NCBI GenBank assembly: GCA_004194705.1
Contig: SADC01001015.1
Span: 204,801-268,800, forward strand
Direction: 5' to 3'
DNA length: 64,000 bases
Source of the DNA: Ditylenchus dipsaci
Taxonomy: Eukaryota; Nematoda; Chromadorea; Rhabditida; Anguinidae
Shown: piece by piece, positions 1 through 10,827 of the stretch
Layout of the letters: each line of letters opens with the position of its first letter
Position numbering within the stretch: the first letter of the stretch is position 1
Translations under genes and position numbers: made by a program
The notes under the pieces: generated by a model
Seen by the model: the letters and a program-made list of their open reading frames with translations, nothing else
What the model was told of the DNA's origin: nothing
Database searches by the model: none

Positions 1-226
1 TTTCTAAAATCTTGTTTTTTCACCAGTTTTTTGCTTTTTCTTTAAGAAAAAAATGTTGGATTTACAAAAAATGATCGGTAAAATCGGAATCCTTGCATTA
101 ACTGCCACCTGACTGTCAAAACAGGAAAAACAAAGCTTAAAAAATGGGTGTAAAAAAGGTATCAAAGCCGGTAACTTGGCCGGTCCCTTGAAATTCGTTA
201 TAACGAGTTTCACTGTATGAGGATCA

Positions 227-490
227 CTATGAGTTTTGCAAACACCAGATAAAACTTTCACTGGTGAGGCAGCCCTCTTCCTCTTCTACAGGGAGCGGAC
301 CAGATATTTGTTCTATCTTCTGCAAGATGAGCAACTCGGCATAAGTCTGCACTTTTGCATTGAAGTTACAATTTTGCACGATGCAATCTCGTCCTAATTC
401 CTTCAATTTCGCTTGAAGTTCTGCATAAGACCAGTCCTTGGCTTTCGCTTTGCACTCTTCGTATATTTTTAATTTTTCTGATGCATCCAT
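227..490 (-). CDS. Small SAP-like ORF, possibly transposon-derived
   Basis: The ORF runs from the ATG at 490-488 to the TAG at 229-227 and encodes 87 residues. The N-terminal half is charged and helical. It contains YAELQAKLKELG, then a spacer, then TYAELLIL, which resembles the two-helix SAP fold (DNA-binding motif) often found in transposon-encoded proteins. An acidic run (VEEEE) follows. No upstream exon or promoter is evident and the window edge is close, so this could be the first exon of a gene continuing off the left end, or an isolated ORF from a mobile element. The SAP reading is inference from pattern only. Confidence 0.35.
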   Translation of the reverse strand: MDASEKLKIYEECKAKAKDWSYAELQAKLKELGRDCIVQNCNFNAKVQTYAELLILQKIEQISGPLPVEEEEGCLTSESFIWCLQNS

Positions 491-934
491 TAGAAAAGCT
501 AAAAAACAAAAATTATAGCTACATTTAAAACCTGAGAACCAAAATTCACACAAAAATAATTGGAGAAACTCATTGACCAAATAAATTTGGTCCCGCGCAA
601 ATTCGAATTTCGCAAATTGTTGTGCTTAATAAGTTGCATGGTCCTTTAAACAATTAAACATGGATGACTCCTAGCATTATTAGCAGTATCAGTGAAGTTT
701 AACTTTAAGCTTTCCAGCTCATAAATTCACAAAAAAATGTTATACTTTATTAGGACAAATGAAATTTTACATTCAAATACTAATCTGAACAACTGAAAAA
801 GACATAATACAGTCGACGCTTTTACTTAGGACACCCAAGGGACCGGCCAACTTACCGGGTTTGACACTTTTTTACCTTAAGTTTTTAATACCTTTGCTAG
901 TTCTGTTTTGACAATCTGGTCCTAAATATTTAGA

Positions 935-1020
935 GTTGACCGATGGGAAATTTCCCGGGAAATTTACGGAAATTTCCCGGAAAAATTGTTCTAATTTCCG
1001 GACAATTGTATTTTGGAAAA
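935..1020. repeat. Possible hAT terminal sequence
   Basis: The stretch beginning TTAGAGTTGACCGATGGG, followed by alternating GGAAATTTCC words, looks like the left terminus of a hAT element. It lies just upstream of a BED/hATC coding remnant. I found no matching right terminus, so the element is probably truncated. Confidence 0.35.
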
Positions 1021-1129
1021 TAGAAATTTGTTTTTGTTAAACCATTCAAACTTGTTTGTATGCTTACTTGGTTGTGTCCTTGCCTGTTTTATTACTGAAT
1101 TTTAGAATCTCGATGTCTAAAGGCCACAA

Positions 1130-1871
1130 GTCTCTTTCGTGGAGCTGGAGTTACTTCCACAGGGAGGAAGCAAAGATGATAAGGGAAAATCGATGATAAT
1201 CGGGAGATGCAAGTTCTGCGGTCCGATTTATCGAAACAATGCTACAAGGATGAAAGAGCACTTGAAGGTAACTGACTTATTGCTTTTAATTTACTCCTCG
1301 TAGTTTTTCGTGTTATACTTTTCGTTTAGGGTTGCAAAAAAGCCGGAGCTGAGGCAAGGAAAGAAATTGATCGTCTATCGAGGAAAACAAGTGGAGAGCC
1401 TTCCAAGAAGATCACGAAGGAATCGGATGAGGGTAGCGTGAGACCAAGTCCATCGGGAATCAAAGGGTTCTTCGACAGCGTCAGCAAAGATGACCAAGAA
1501 GAGGCGGACATTTTCTCACTAGGTTGGTATTCAATTTCGGATACGCTTCTGTGCAATGTGGTCGCCATGCTGAGCACTGTCCCAATATCTGCTACGCCGA
1601 CTGAAAGGAATTGGTCTCTTCGTGGTGGAATCCACACAAAACTTCGAAACCGGTTTGTTAGTTTATATTGATTTGTTGATGATCTGGCTTCTTTAGGATA
1701 AATGTTGATACTGTCAACCAGGTGGTCTTCATCAAGCATAACCTCCAATTGGAACACGGAGATCTCTTCGAGGGAGCGGTGGACTCGGAGTCAGAGGAAG
1801 AAGCAGATGAAGAAGAAAACCTCTCGAATGAATTCGAATCACTTATGCGTGTTCTTGGCCTAAAAAGTTGA
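1130..1871 (+). pseudogene. hAT transposase remnant: BED zinc finger joined to hATC domain
   Basis: Three exons read in phase. The first (to 1267) carries GRCKFCG then HLK. The second (1330-1652) starts GCKKAG, completing a BED-type C2HC finger. It continues through a Lys/Ser linker to LLCNVVAMLSTVPISATPTERN, interrupted here only for length, and then WSLRGGI-HTKLRN: the C-terminal hAT dimerisation motif (IPxSxxxxER...S..G.i). The third exon (1697-1871) gives NVDTVNQVVFIKHNL and an acidic tail ending at TGA 1869-1871. About 70 residues separate the finger from hATC, where a complete hAT transposase has several hundred including the catalytic RNase H-like core. The core is therefore deleted. 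The open frames across two splice junctions leave room for a domesticated DNA-binding/dimerising protein. The start codon is unresolved, because the ATG at 1112 reads into a stop in a different frame. Confidence 0.7.
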
Positions 1872-2064
1872 TTTTTGGAAAAAAAATATTTTGACCAAAA
1901 TTTGACTTTTTGCCTTGGGGGACCAAGGTATTTTACCTCGTTTTGTCACTGGAGCTAGGCAAAAAGTGTCTCTTTATGCATTTTATGATCAAGAGTCTTT
2001 CTCGGAATCATGTCTGAGGTAAGTGAGTGCGCGCATTTCTAACTCTCAAGCCCAAGGGGCTAAA

Positions 2065-2358
2065 TTTAACCTGACCCCCACACTCAGGTAAACCTGACCC
2101 CCACCACTCAGGTAAACCTGACCCCCACCAGTCAATTCAGCTTGGGGGACCAAGGCGAAATTTTTTAAATTATTTTTTTAATTGTTTTTAAATGATTTAA
2201 AAAATAATTTAAAAAATTTCGCCTTGGTCCCCCAAGCTAAGTTGACTGGTAGGGGTCAGGTTTACCTGAGTGGTGGGGTCAGGTTTATCTGAGTGGTGGG
2301 GTCAGGTTTACCTGAGTGGTGGGGTCAGGTTTACCTGAGTGGTGGGGTCAGGTTAAAC
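2065..2358. repeat. Foldback of CCTGACCCCCACCACTCAGGTAAA units
   Basis: Three tandem units of a roughly 24-base word (CCTGACCCCCACCACTCAGG) are followed by an AT-rich centre bounded by GCCTTGGTCCCCCAAGC. The same word then repeats inverted (GGTTTACCTGAGTGGTGGGG). Array length differs between the arms (3 versus 5 units). Confidence 0.8.
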
Positions 2359-2359
2359 T

Positions 2360-2909
2360 GCTCCGCAAACTTAATAATTGGTAGCAAAAATCTAAAAACC
2401 TAAGGTAGCAAAAATCTAAATCAAAAAAAAATTCCAGCGCCTTGATTCGTTAGTCGTGCAACCCCTACTCTGTCGATATTTAGCACCCAGTTCGATTAAA
2501 AACTTCCCCAGGCACTTTTTCGGTTGGGAGGGGGGGGCTGGTCTCTTACAAAAATATGACTTTTTATCAATTGTAACACGCCCTTTTTGGACTTTTTAGG
2601 CTTAGGGAAGGCCAGCGTATGTTACCGGGACTAGGAAGTGTCTTACGCACTTTTTCCAGGGTCTGTAACGAACATTTGTAGATTATATCAAATTCGTGGG
2701 AACACAGTGAATGCATAAAATCAATGCACTAGCAATCCCTTTCAATGGGAAATAGGTAAGAATACCGTGCTGATCGCGGTTCTTGAAGCTACCCAGTCTC
2801 TTGGACATCCTTTTTGAATTCGCACTTTTCTCTTGTGGCGTCTTTTTTTTTATTTAAAAAGCGTATTTTTCTTAAAATCTTATGTGTTACTTTTTTTTCC
2901 CTTGCACAG
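2360..2909. other. No gene seen
   Basis: Intergenic AT-rich sequence with TTAGGCTTAGGG/GGCCAGCGTATGTTA fragments that recur elsewhere in the window (10310, 38440, 58990). I see no coding exon that I can support. Confidence 0.5.
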
Positions 2910-2963
2910 GGAGCTGGCCGAAACGATGCCATCAGGATTGTGGAAAAAGTTTTTGGGTCATAG
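2910..2963 (+). CDS. Possible terminal exon of an unidentified gene
   Basis: After a pyrimidine-rich acceptor (TTTTTTTTCCCTTGCACAG) there is an 18-codon open stretch, GAGRNDAIRIVEKVFGS, ending in TAG 2961-2963. An AATAAA follows at 3078-3083. Composition is coding-like and the acceptor/stop/polyadenylation spacing fits the other genes here, but no upstream exon could be placed. Low confidence. Confidence 0.25.
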   Translation, partial: GAGRNDAIRIVEKVFGS

Positions 2964-3083
2964 TTTAACACGATTACTTCTACTTTATCGCAGAATACTT
3001 GGGAGCTGCAATTTTTTGAATTTTTGAAACTTTACGCTGAAATCTTTATTTTGGAGCTTAAAAATCAACTAGCATTGAATAAA

Positions 3084-3827
3084 ATTGCGTGTATTACTAT
3101 TTTTCGATTGTATGTGTATTTGACAAAATGTACTCTTCTTTTTTAATTTTGAGTTTGATGACTTTCCGAAAACTTTTCCTTAAAAAACAACAATTTTTGG
3201 TAAAAAAATTTTAAAAAATTTACTAAGGGTCAGTAATCGATATTTTACTCTTTTGACTGTTTTCCCTGGCTTTCTAAGATCATAGTCAAAATCTTACAAT
3301 ACGACTTTTTATCATAGCTAAAGACACCAGCAAAAAAATGCTGTGAACTGATGCTTTCGAAGAGGTGTGAACAACTGAGGTATGAGAGCTATAAATTAGC
3401 TTCCCTGTCAGAAATCCTTTTTGAGACATGTTAGCAAACCCAAATCATGCTTTTTGTGGTGGATTAAAACCCTTGTTCGGGTTGTAGACATCCCTTGCAA
3501 CAGAGGATACTTGCACACTAGGCTAGCTTTAGGACCAAGATTTTTTTGCGCTGACCAGTCGGGATATCAGGGCGGGATTATGGTCTAAAAACGGCTCAGT
3601 CAGGACCAGAATCCTATCTTTTCCGCATCTCTAGTTCTTTTTTGGCACTTTTGACGAGGCCTTTTAATGTTTCCTAAATTATCAGTTCTAGTACTTCCCT
3701 TGTTAGTGAAACCTTATGATCCTCCCTCAGGGGTTCACTAAATTGATGTTTGACTACCTATGATTTGCAGTTCTGTTACCTGTAAAAAGTTTTCTAAAAG
3801 CAGTGCATTTTAGATATCTGTTCGTCA
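3084..3827. other. Intergenic, upstream of RMDN1
   Basis: No gene seen. The stretch before 3828 is the presumptive RMDN1 promoter and 5' UTR. I see no clear TATA box. Confidence 0.4.
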
Positions 3828-6425
3828 ATGTTCCGCACTTTTGCTAGTCGTCTGTTTCGTCGTCATTTTCCAGTCCTGGGTCGATCTGTCAAGTACTGTA
3901 TTACTGCTGGAGGTGCCGCAACTGGTGGTGCATCCCTGTCTCTTTCCTTCTTTAGTGGCGAAACAACTGCTCGTTCCCAAGCAGATGTTGCGGCGATGAG
4001 TAAAGAGCTGGATGTTCTTGTCCACATTCGTGAGTCAGATGTTTTCTACGATAACTACATGTTGGACAGGGCATATGAAATTTTGCAAAAGTGTGTATTC
4101 TAATGCTCTCTTAATCTTTTTTTAAACTCCATAATCTTTTCAGATACAAGTCTTCAGACAACCCTGAACTTCTTTGGGTACTTTTTATGCTTAGGCTTAG
4201 CGCATTTGTTTGTGCATCGCTAGGGACCTTTTTTGAATAAGAGTGTCACCCACTTTTTAATTATGATTCATTCTGAGGTCCTCTATAAATTGAACGCCGT
4301 TAAAAAGTTTTCAGAAAAATGGCCCATTACAGTCGTAGGTTATGTCTGGAGATCCATCTACGAAATTTTTTGGATCGGTGTCCCTCCCCGTCAAGAATTT
4401 ATTTTTGTCAAAGTTTCGAAATAGCGGAGTTAAAAGATGTTTTATAATTAAAAAGTACCAAATGGTATATTTATCACCTTCTCTCGTTTTTTTGTCAAAA
4501 AAAAATTGCGCATAAAAAAGACTACTAAGTTCCGTATAGTAGACAGTTAGTAGCGCATTTCGAATTCAAATATTGGGATGGGCCCACCTAAATGGGGTCA
4601 GCAATTATTGAATTTGATAAGCAGTATAAAATGAGCTTACCCGGTGCTTGAGACCGAAATAAAGGCATAAGCCAGCAGTGCTCTTTTCTCTCGAAAATGT
4701 CGAAAAAATAAGTCAATAAATGTCCCCTGCTGTGTTTAATGCTTGAATAATTTTTTTTCATCTTCCAATTACCGTATAACCTCTATTAAACGGGCATGCC
4801 CGTTTAATTTTCAACCCCTAAAAAATCGAAAAAAAATATTTTGATTTTGAGATTCTTGGGTACTCAAAAAAATCTAAAAAGCGGAATCAACTAAGATCGA
4901 GGTGATCAAGAAAACACGAAAAACAGATTTGCAAAAAAAATTTTTGCGCTGAGATATAGGTCCTTGAGGGTGCCCGTTTATTAGAGGGTGTCCGTTTATT
5001 GGAGGGTGTCCGTTTAATAGAGGTTTTACGGTATGTAATTTTTAGCGTCTCGCTCGAGTACTATGTGAACTAGGCAAAAATGCTGAAAATAACAAGGAAA
5101 AGAAGCGTCTGTTCTCGGAGGCCTTGGAAGTGGCCAAAAGCGCGTTGGACTATGAATCAAATGCTCGAGATGGTAAATGTTTCGCAGCTCACAAGTGGTG
5201 AGATAATTTTCTTTTTTTTCGGGCTTCATAATCTTATTTCGACTTCAAGGTATGCCATTGTTCTTAACTACGTCAGTGAACAGGAAGGCACCAAGTCCCA
5301 AATCAAGAATTCGGTGGATGTCAAGACGCACTTTGAACGAGCTGTGCAGTTGAACCCGTTGGACCCTACTAGCTGGCATCTTCTCGGTAGATTTTTAACC
5401 GAGAAATTCCGCCACTTTTAAGCGGACATAGCTTTCTTATGAGACCATATTTTCGAGTTTTTTTCTGACAGAGCGATTCAGGATACCTGACACTTTATTG
5501 ATTTACAGTGTGAGTCAAGAAATCTGAGCACTATTGAGCGGCCATAACTTTTTGTCTAGGGCGAATTTCTAAATTCTGTAAACACCAATCGACTCAGATT
5601 GAAAAGCAATTTTTTTGGCACCCACAATTTACCTTGGTTCCCATGTGGTTAAAATCTTGGTCAGCTGATATCCTCTGGATGGGCAGGGCCGAAACCCGCG
5701 GACCAAGCGAAAATCATGTTTTTCACATTATATACCCACAAAATTGTTATAGAATAACTGTGTTGTCAACTCACAGAATTTTGTACTCAGCCTAAACAAA
5801 AAGTTATGGCCGTTCAATAGTGTTTGAATTACTTGACTCACCCTGTATAATGCCGAAAATTCGGCTTTTGCTTGATACCCCTCTAATTCGGACCGTGCAT
5901 ATTCAGGGCCAATTATAAGCACCGAAATCACACGGGAAAAAATAAAAATTTGTGTTTTTGAGATCAAATATCAACAAATTCTCGTGATTCTGAGCCGCTG
6001 TCTAAAAGTGTGGCCTAATTTCTTATGAACCGTGTAAAATGAATCTCGAATTATGAATATCGCCTTTTAATTTCAGGAGTGTGGCACTTCAGTTTTGCTG
6101 ATTTGTCTGGCATGAGTCGTATGGCCGCATCTGCTTTCTTCGCATCACCGCCATCATCTACTTTTGAGGAAGCTCTTCACCACTTCCAGCGAGCCGAAGT
6201 TGTCCAGCCTGGTTTTACTCAACAAATGCTTTTTACATGGGTCTCTGCTTGGAGAAATTGAATCGAGGTAAAGAAGAAACAGTGGAGTGGTTCAAGAAGG
6301 CTTTTCAAGCACCAGTTCTCACAAAGGATGATATGGAAACGCATGTGAGAGCGGCTGAGCATCTCACCAAGAAATATGGATTCAGTAAAGAAAAGCTAGC
6401 AGCATTGATAAGCAATCGTCCTTGA
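3828..6425 (+). CDS. RMDN1: Regulator of microtubule dynamics protein 1 (RMDN1-like)
   Basis: TPR-like cytoplasmic/mitochondrial protein of the RMDN (FAM82) family, implicated in microtubule behaviour. Five exons: 3828-4090, 4144-4177, 5048-5197, 5250-5386 and 6077-6425. Landmarks match human RMDN1 in order: basic, Gly-rich N-terminus, then YKSSDNPELLWRLARVLCEL, EALEVAKSALDYES, AAHKWYAIVLNYVSEQEGTK, HFERAVQLNPLDPTSWHLLG, WHFSFADLS, FFASPPSSTFEEALHHFQRA and a helical C-terminus ending SNRP. The product is about 300 residues, the family's usual size. Phases agree at all four junctions. A single T is missing in the run at 6213-6216: the frame changes between VQPGF and YSTNAFYMG, while everything on both sides is conserved. 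I treat this as a sequence error. A TA-flanked inverted-repeat element sits in intron 2 (4772-5031). Confidence 0.93.
4772..5031. mobile_element. CCGTAT-type inverted-repeat element (TA TSD)
   Basis: TA, then CCGTATAACCTCTATTAAAC, then an AT-rich core, then TTTAATAGAGGTTTTACGG, then TA. It belongs to the window-wide CCGTATTT family and lies inside RMDN1 intron 2. The right arm repeats GGGTGTCCGTTTAT two to three times. Confidence 0.8.
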
Positions 6426-6474
6426 AAATTGCATGTAGTATTTCAGGGCTTATTTTGGTGTTATTGTGTATCTG

Positions 6475-6480
6475 AATAAA
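6475..6480 (+). terminator. RMDN1 polyadenylation signal
   Basis: AATAAA 50 bases downstream of the RMDN1 stop. Confidence 0.75.
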
Positions 6481-7439
6481 TTATTTGTTTACGACGGTCT
6501 GTGACTCGACTTTGGAAGATTACGTGTTACGGCAGTTAGCAGTCATTTAGGAGCTTTGTGCACGGTACCCTTCTTTAAGATCCTTACTTGTCTTTTGTTA
6601 CAGATTCCCATTGCGGAGGTGGCAAACAGTTTTTGACTAAAATAGTTTTAAGGATCAGGAAGCATCCACTATCTAAATATTATGGGACACGGTCAATTCA
6701 CTCCCCGGTCAATTCACTCCCTGTATCGATTCACTCCCCGTATCAATTCACTCCCTGATAAATTCCCTGAACGAAACTATTTTAGATACCAATTTTAATT
6801 TTTCTTTCCTTACTGCAGGGATAATTTAGCGGCACTAAAAACATAAAGTAATTCACCCTAGAAGAGTACGTGGATGACCACAAAATGTCTTAGAAGATGG
6901 AATTGGAACATAAAAAAATTGGGACCTACAGCATGAAGAAACTCTGGTACGCATTCTTTTTCATGCATCCAGAGTCACTTTCGAGTGATTTGTGTCTAAA
7001 GTATGTGGATATGTGTATGTGGGTGTGCACATCTCAACGTTAAGCCACCAAGGGGCGGGACGCAGGGGGCTTGATGGTTTGATTGTAATTTAATTTATTT
7101 TTTCTCCCGACTTCTGAGTAAAGGGATTTTTGTTATTCCAATGGTCCTTATTGACCTGCAGTGGCACAAATCCACCCTTAGTGGCTTAGACATAATTTCA
7201 ATTGTCCTGACTCTCCCTTAATGGTTTAGGTTACCCTAAACCATCCAGATGCACAAAACAACTAGTCGTCCGGCATAAAGTTATTTTGGAACAATATCAG
7301 CAGCCAACAATTAAAGTAATTTTCCATTTTTTGTCAGGAAAAAATGTATATTTGGAATGGCCGCAAGTTGAGGGCCGCAAGTCAGAATGGCCGCAAGTTG
7401 GGAGTTTACCCATGAGATACCTGGGGGGCTGTACCGAAA

Positions 7440-7625
7440 AAGGTAAAGAAATATTTGGTAAAAGGCACATTTGGTAAAAATTTTTTGGTAAAAATTTTTT
7501 TGGTAAAAGCACATTTGTAACAATTTTTTGGTAAAGGCACATTTGGTAAAAAAATTTTTGGTAAAGGCACATTTGGTAAAAAAATTTTTGGTAAGGCACA
7601 TTTGGTAAATTTTCTTTTAGTAAGG
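7440..7625 (+). repeat. Tandem GGTAAAGGCACATTT array
   Basis: Imperfect tandem copies of TTTGGTAAAGGCACATTTGG. The inverse array lies at 9100-9355, so both sit in the arms of the enclosing element. Confidence 0.85.
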
Positions 7626-8188
7626 CACTTTGTAGTTGTTTTTGTGTCAAAGACCTTCTTATTCCAACTTTTTCTTCTCTTTCCCTTTCTTTCTCCAGGT
7701 TTCTATATCTATATTCTCCCAGTAAAATTCTTCTTAATTATACTCATTTTTTCTAACTTAAAATTATGTGTTAGATTAGGTTTGTTAGGACCAAAATCAA
7801 TATTTCACCCACGCAAACCCAAAACGTGCGGTGGTTACCTCCTGGTCAGGTGGATGTCCACCTGGATGGCCTACAAAATTAAAATTTCTTTAGAATAAAA
7901 AATAAACCATTTTTATTACTAAAAATTGTGTGAGGAATTCGGCTTGTTAAGACCAAAAGTGCGATTTTACCTACCCAACTCCAAACCTGGGGTGGCTACT
8001 ACCTGGACAGGTTGATATCCAGGTAACTCCAGAGTAGTGGTAAATTCACCCAAACGACCTGAAAAGTCAAACGCCTGCTTTATATCTTTCATTATGGTAA
8101 AAAAAAGGTATGCGCTCAGGTGGATTCGAACCAGCGACCTGAATCAACCCTTCGAATTACTAACAACCCCATCATGCAGTGTGACCAA

Positions 8189-8695
8189 ACCAAGTGGTCG
8201 TCCACTTGGATCAAAAATTGTTTTTTCACGTTTTCGGTTCCAAAACAACTTTTCTGCACTAATTCGAGCATCCTGAAGATGGTTTGACAGTGGTAAAATC
8301 AGGTTTCACCGAGAAATTTTTGAGTTATTGCTAACGATTGATTTTGATAAATCAACAATTAGCAATACAGTCGAACCTCGATTTAGTGGCACCCCGATTT
8401 AGTGGCACCCTCGATTTAGTGGCACCCTGGGGGCGATTTGGTTGGCCAGAGTTGGCCAAACTTGGCCAAAGTTTACCCCCGATTTAGTGGCACCTCGATT
8501 TAGTGGCACCTAAGGCTCGGCCCCTAGGGTGCCACTAAATCGAGGTTTGACTGTAACTTAAAAATTTCTTGGTAAAACGTGATTTTACCACTGTCAAACC
8601 ATCTTCAGCATACTCGAATCAGTGCAGAAATAATGTTTTAGAACCCGGAAACGTGAAAAGCATTTTCGATCCAAGTGGACGACCACTTGGTTTGG
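8189..8695. mobile_element. CCAAGTGG-family MITE, copy A
   Basis: The ends are CCAAGTGGTCGTCCACTTGG and CCAAGTGGACGACCACTTGG, each itself a palindrome. Subterminal ACGTTTTCGGTTCCAAAAC and a GTTTGACAGTGGTAAAA block recur in all copies. It is interrupted by a Tigger-like element at 8368-8553. Confidence 0.75.
8368..8553. mobile_element. Pogo/Tigger-like MITE (TA TSD)
   Basis: TA, then CAGTCGAACCTCGATTTAGT, then CTAAATCGAGGTTTGACTG, then TA. The CAGTCGAACCTCG terminus is characteristic of pogo/Tigger-type elements. The arms hold three copies of CGATTTAGTGGCACC. Confidence 0.8.
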
Positions 8696-9099
8696 TTCGT
8701 CCCTCTGGATGGAGTTCTGAGCGATTATAAGTGGTGATGTAGAGCTTGCTGGTTCAAATCCACCTGGACGCATACCTTATTTTTTATCATGATTTGAGTA
8801 TTTGAGTGGTGTAGAAGTCCATGCACTCATCACCAAGGTCGCTGGTTCAAACCCCTCTGGGTGCAATTGTCCTGAGTAGAGGACCTCGATTCATGTCCTG
8901 GTCACTAGGTGCTTGACGGGGCTCGGAGAGCATAAAGTGCTTTTAGATGATTGGGGAAACGTCTATGCCCTCCGAAAACGGTGTCTCTGTGACCAAAACA
9001 GCCAATTCCGCGTCGAATAAGATCTATGGCCAAAAACAAGAACTTTATGACCAAAAAGATATACCACCCGAAAATATCCACGGAAAAGTTTTCTCACCA

Positions 9100-9355
9100 C
9101 ATGTGCCTTTACCAAAAGAAATTTTACCAAATATGCCTTTACCAAAAAAATTTTACCAAATGTGCCTTTACCAAATGTGCCTTTACCAAATGTGCTTTTA
9201 CCAAATTTTTTTTTACCAAAAAGTTTTTTTACCAAATGTGCCTTTACCAAAAAAAATTTTACAAAATGTGCCTTACCAAATGTGCTTTTACCAAATTTTT
9301 TTTTACCAAAGGTTTTTTTACCAAATCTGCCTTTTACCAAATATTCCTTTACCTT
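9100..9355 (-). repeat. Inverted ACCAAATGTGCCTTT array
   Basis: Reverse-strand counterpart of the 7440-7625 array. Long low-complexity ORFs arise from it in several frames and are not genes. Confidence 0.85.
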
Positions 9356-9720
9356 TTTCGGCACAGGCACCTGGGGTACTACTGCCCAGGCACACATACT
9401 TAAGTATCGATACTTAGGTACAACAAGCTGAGCTTAACCTGGATACCTATTTTTTTACGTTTTTGGGCACCAAAACTTGTTTTCTGCACTAATTTGAGCA
9501 TTCTAAAGACGATTTGACAGTAGTAAAATTACGTTTTAATTGTATGTTTACATGGGATTAATCGGCGGATGGGATCGATCGTCATACTGCTCTGGAGGGG
9601 GGGGGGTGTTATTATGTACTTTAGCCAAAATCGTTTCAGGGAGTGAATCGATCTGGGGAGTGAAATGATCAGGGAGTGAATTGACCGGGGAGTGAATTTT
9701 GACATGTACCAAATATTATG

Positions 9721-10827
9721 GGGCTATTATTACCGAGAAAGTAGTGCTCAGGTGGTGATACCAAAGCGGTGACTAGGTATCGTTACAGCTGTGCAACTGA
9801 CTAAATACTGGCACTTAAGTAGTGTGCCGGTGGTGGTACCATTGTCAAGGAATTCAGGTAGTGGTATGTGGATGGTAGTGGGGTATATTATATACTCCGA
9901 TGGTTCGAATACCACTGCGAGCATGCATATTTTTTCACTTTTTGTCGATTGCTTTTTTTCTTTCTCCTACTTACTACTCTTTTGAAAATCTTTCAGTTAA
10001 CTCGATTTTTTGAAAATTTTTGACCTTATTTCATGTCGTTATACACTTTTTTGTTTAAAATTTTGGGCATGTCACCTGCGATCGAAAGCTTGGAATGTTA
10101 GCTACACGATGGTGTTAAAATTTCTTGGTTTATAAAAGAAAGATGTATCTAATTCAATAAAAACATTTTCGGTTTTTTCGGGTAATTTCGGGTAACTTTA
10201 CTGGTAATTTTAAATTTCGATTTGGTAAATGTCGTTTTGTGAAATGTCTTTTTGGCAAATGTCGTTTCGGCAAATGTCGTCTTTGGCAAGTATCACCTAG
10301 CTAGCTTAAGCCTTAGTTTAGGGATAGGCCAGCGTATGTTAGGAACTTTTTCCGGGGTAATCTGGGATTGGGACTAATATTTGATTGCTTTTTTCTGAGG
10401 TTTAATAAAAAAGAGATTTGGGACAAAATGGGACTAAAGGTACCTAACGTCAACGCACTAAAAATTCCATCACTTTTAAGCGGCCATAACTTTTTTATGG
10501 GCTTTTTCGAAATTCTGTAAACCCTAATCGATCAGCTCTTAATATCACTTTTTTGGTGTATAATGTTAAAAACACTATTTTTTGCTTGGTCCCCTCTGTG
10601 GTTTGGGCCTTGCCCTTCCAGAGGCCATCCACAGACCGAGACCAGGATTTGAATAAAAATAAATTTGAATTCCCGCCTTGCAGAATTTTCATTTTATTTG
10701 GCAAAATCAACTGATCATCCTATTAAATTTCATTTGTCTCTTCATCTTCATTTGTGAAGGGGACATCCCGTGCCATTTGAAAAAATTAAGGCGGTGTGCC
10801 AGTGGTTATTTTTTTGGGAGCCTTTTA
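9721..10827. other. Repeat-rich intergenic stretch
   Basis: No gene seen. Contains GGTAAATGTCGTTT-type words (about 10200-10290) and TTAGGGATAGGCCAGCGTATGTTA, shared with other sites in the window. Confidence 0.5.

Larger units (their letters stand above)
8107..8776. repeat. Foldback with tRNA-like B-box arms
   Basis: The left arm (8107-8135) reads GGATTCGAACC within a longer block. The right arm (8748-8776) reads GGTTCAAATCCACCTGGACG. Both are close to the RNA polymerase III B box (GGTTCGANTCC) followed by an acceptor-stem-like tail. No A box or cloverleaf could be built, so this is a tRNA-derived fragment and not a tRNA gene. Confidence 0.55.
6685..9710. mobile_element. 3.0-kb nested inverted-repeat element with 10-bp TSD
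   Basis: AAATATTATG occurs at 6675-6684 and again at 9711-9720. The termini are GGACACGGTCAATTCACTCC and the reverse complement of GGAGTGAATTTTGACATGTACC. The arms contain tandem 'caattcactccc' words. No transposase ORF is visible; internal ORFs are repeat-derived. The 10-bp duplication is the size made by Mutator-like transposases. The interior holds further palindromes: a GGTAAAAGGCACATTT array and its inverse, a tRNA-like-arm foldback, a CCAAGTGG element and a Tigger-like element. Confidence 0.8.

Noticed and set aside
8947..9431. Long overlapping ORFs on both strands (FTKCAFTK-like proteins)
   Set aside because: Translations of the ACCAAATGTGCCTTT tandem array; every frame is open because the repeat lacks stops.
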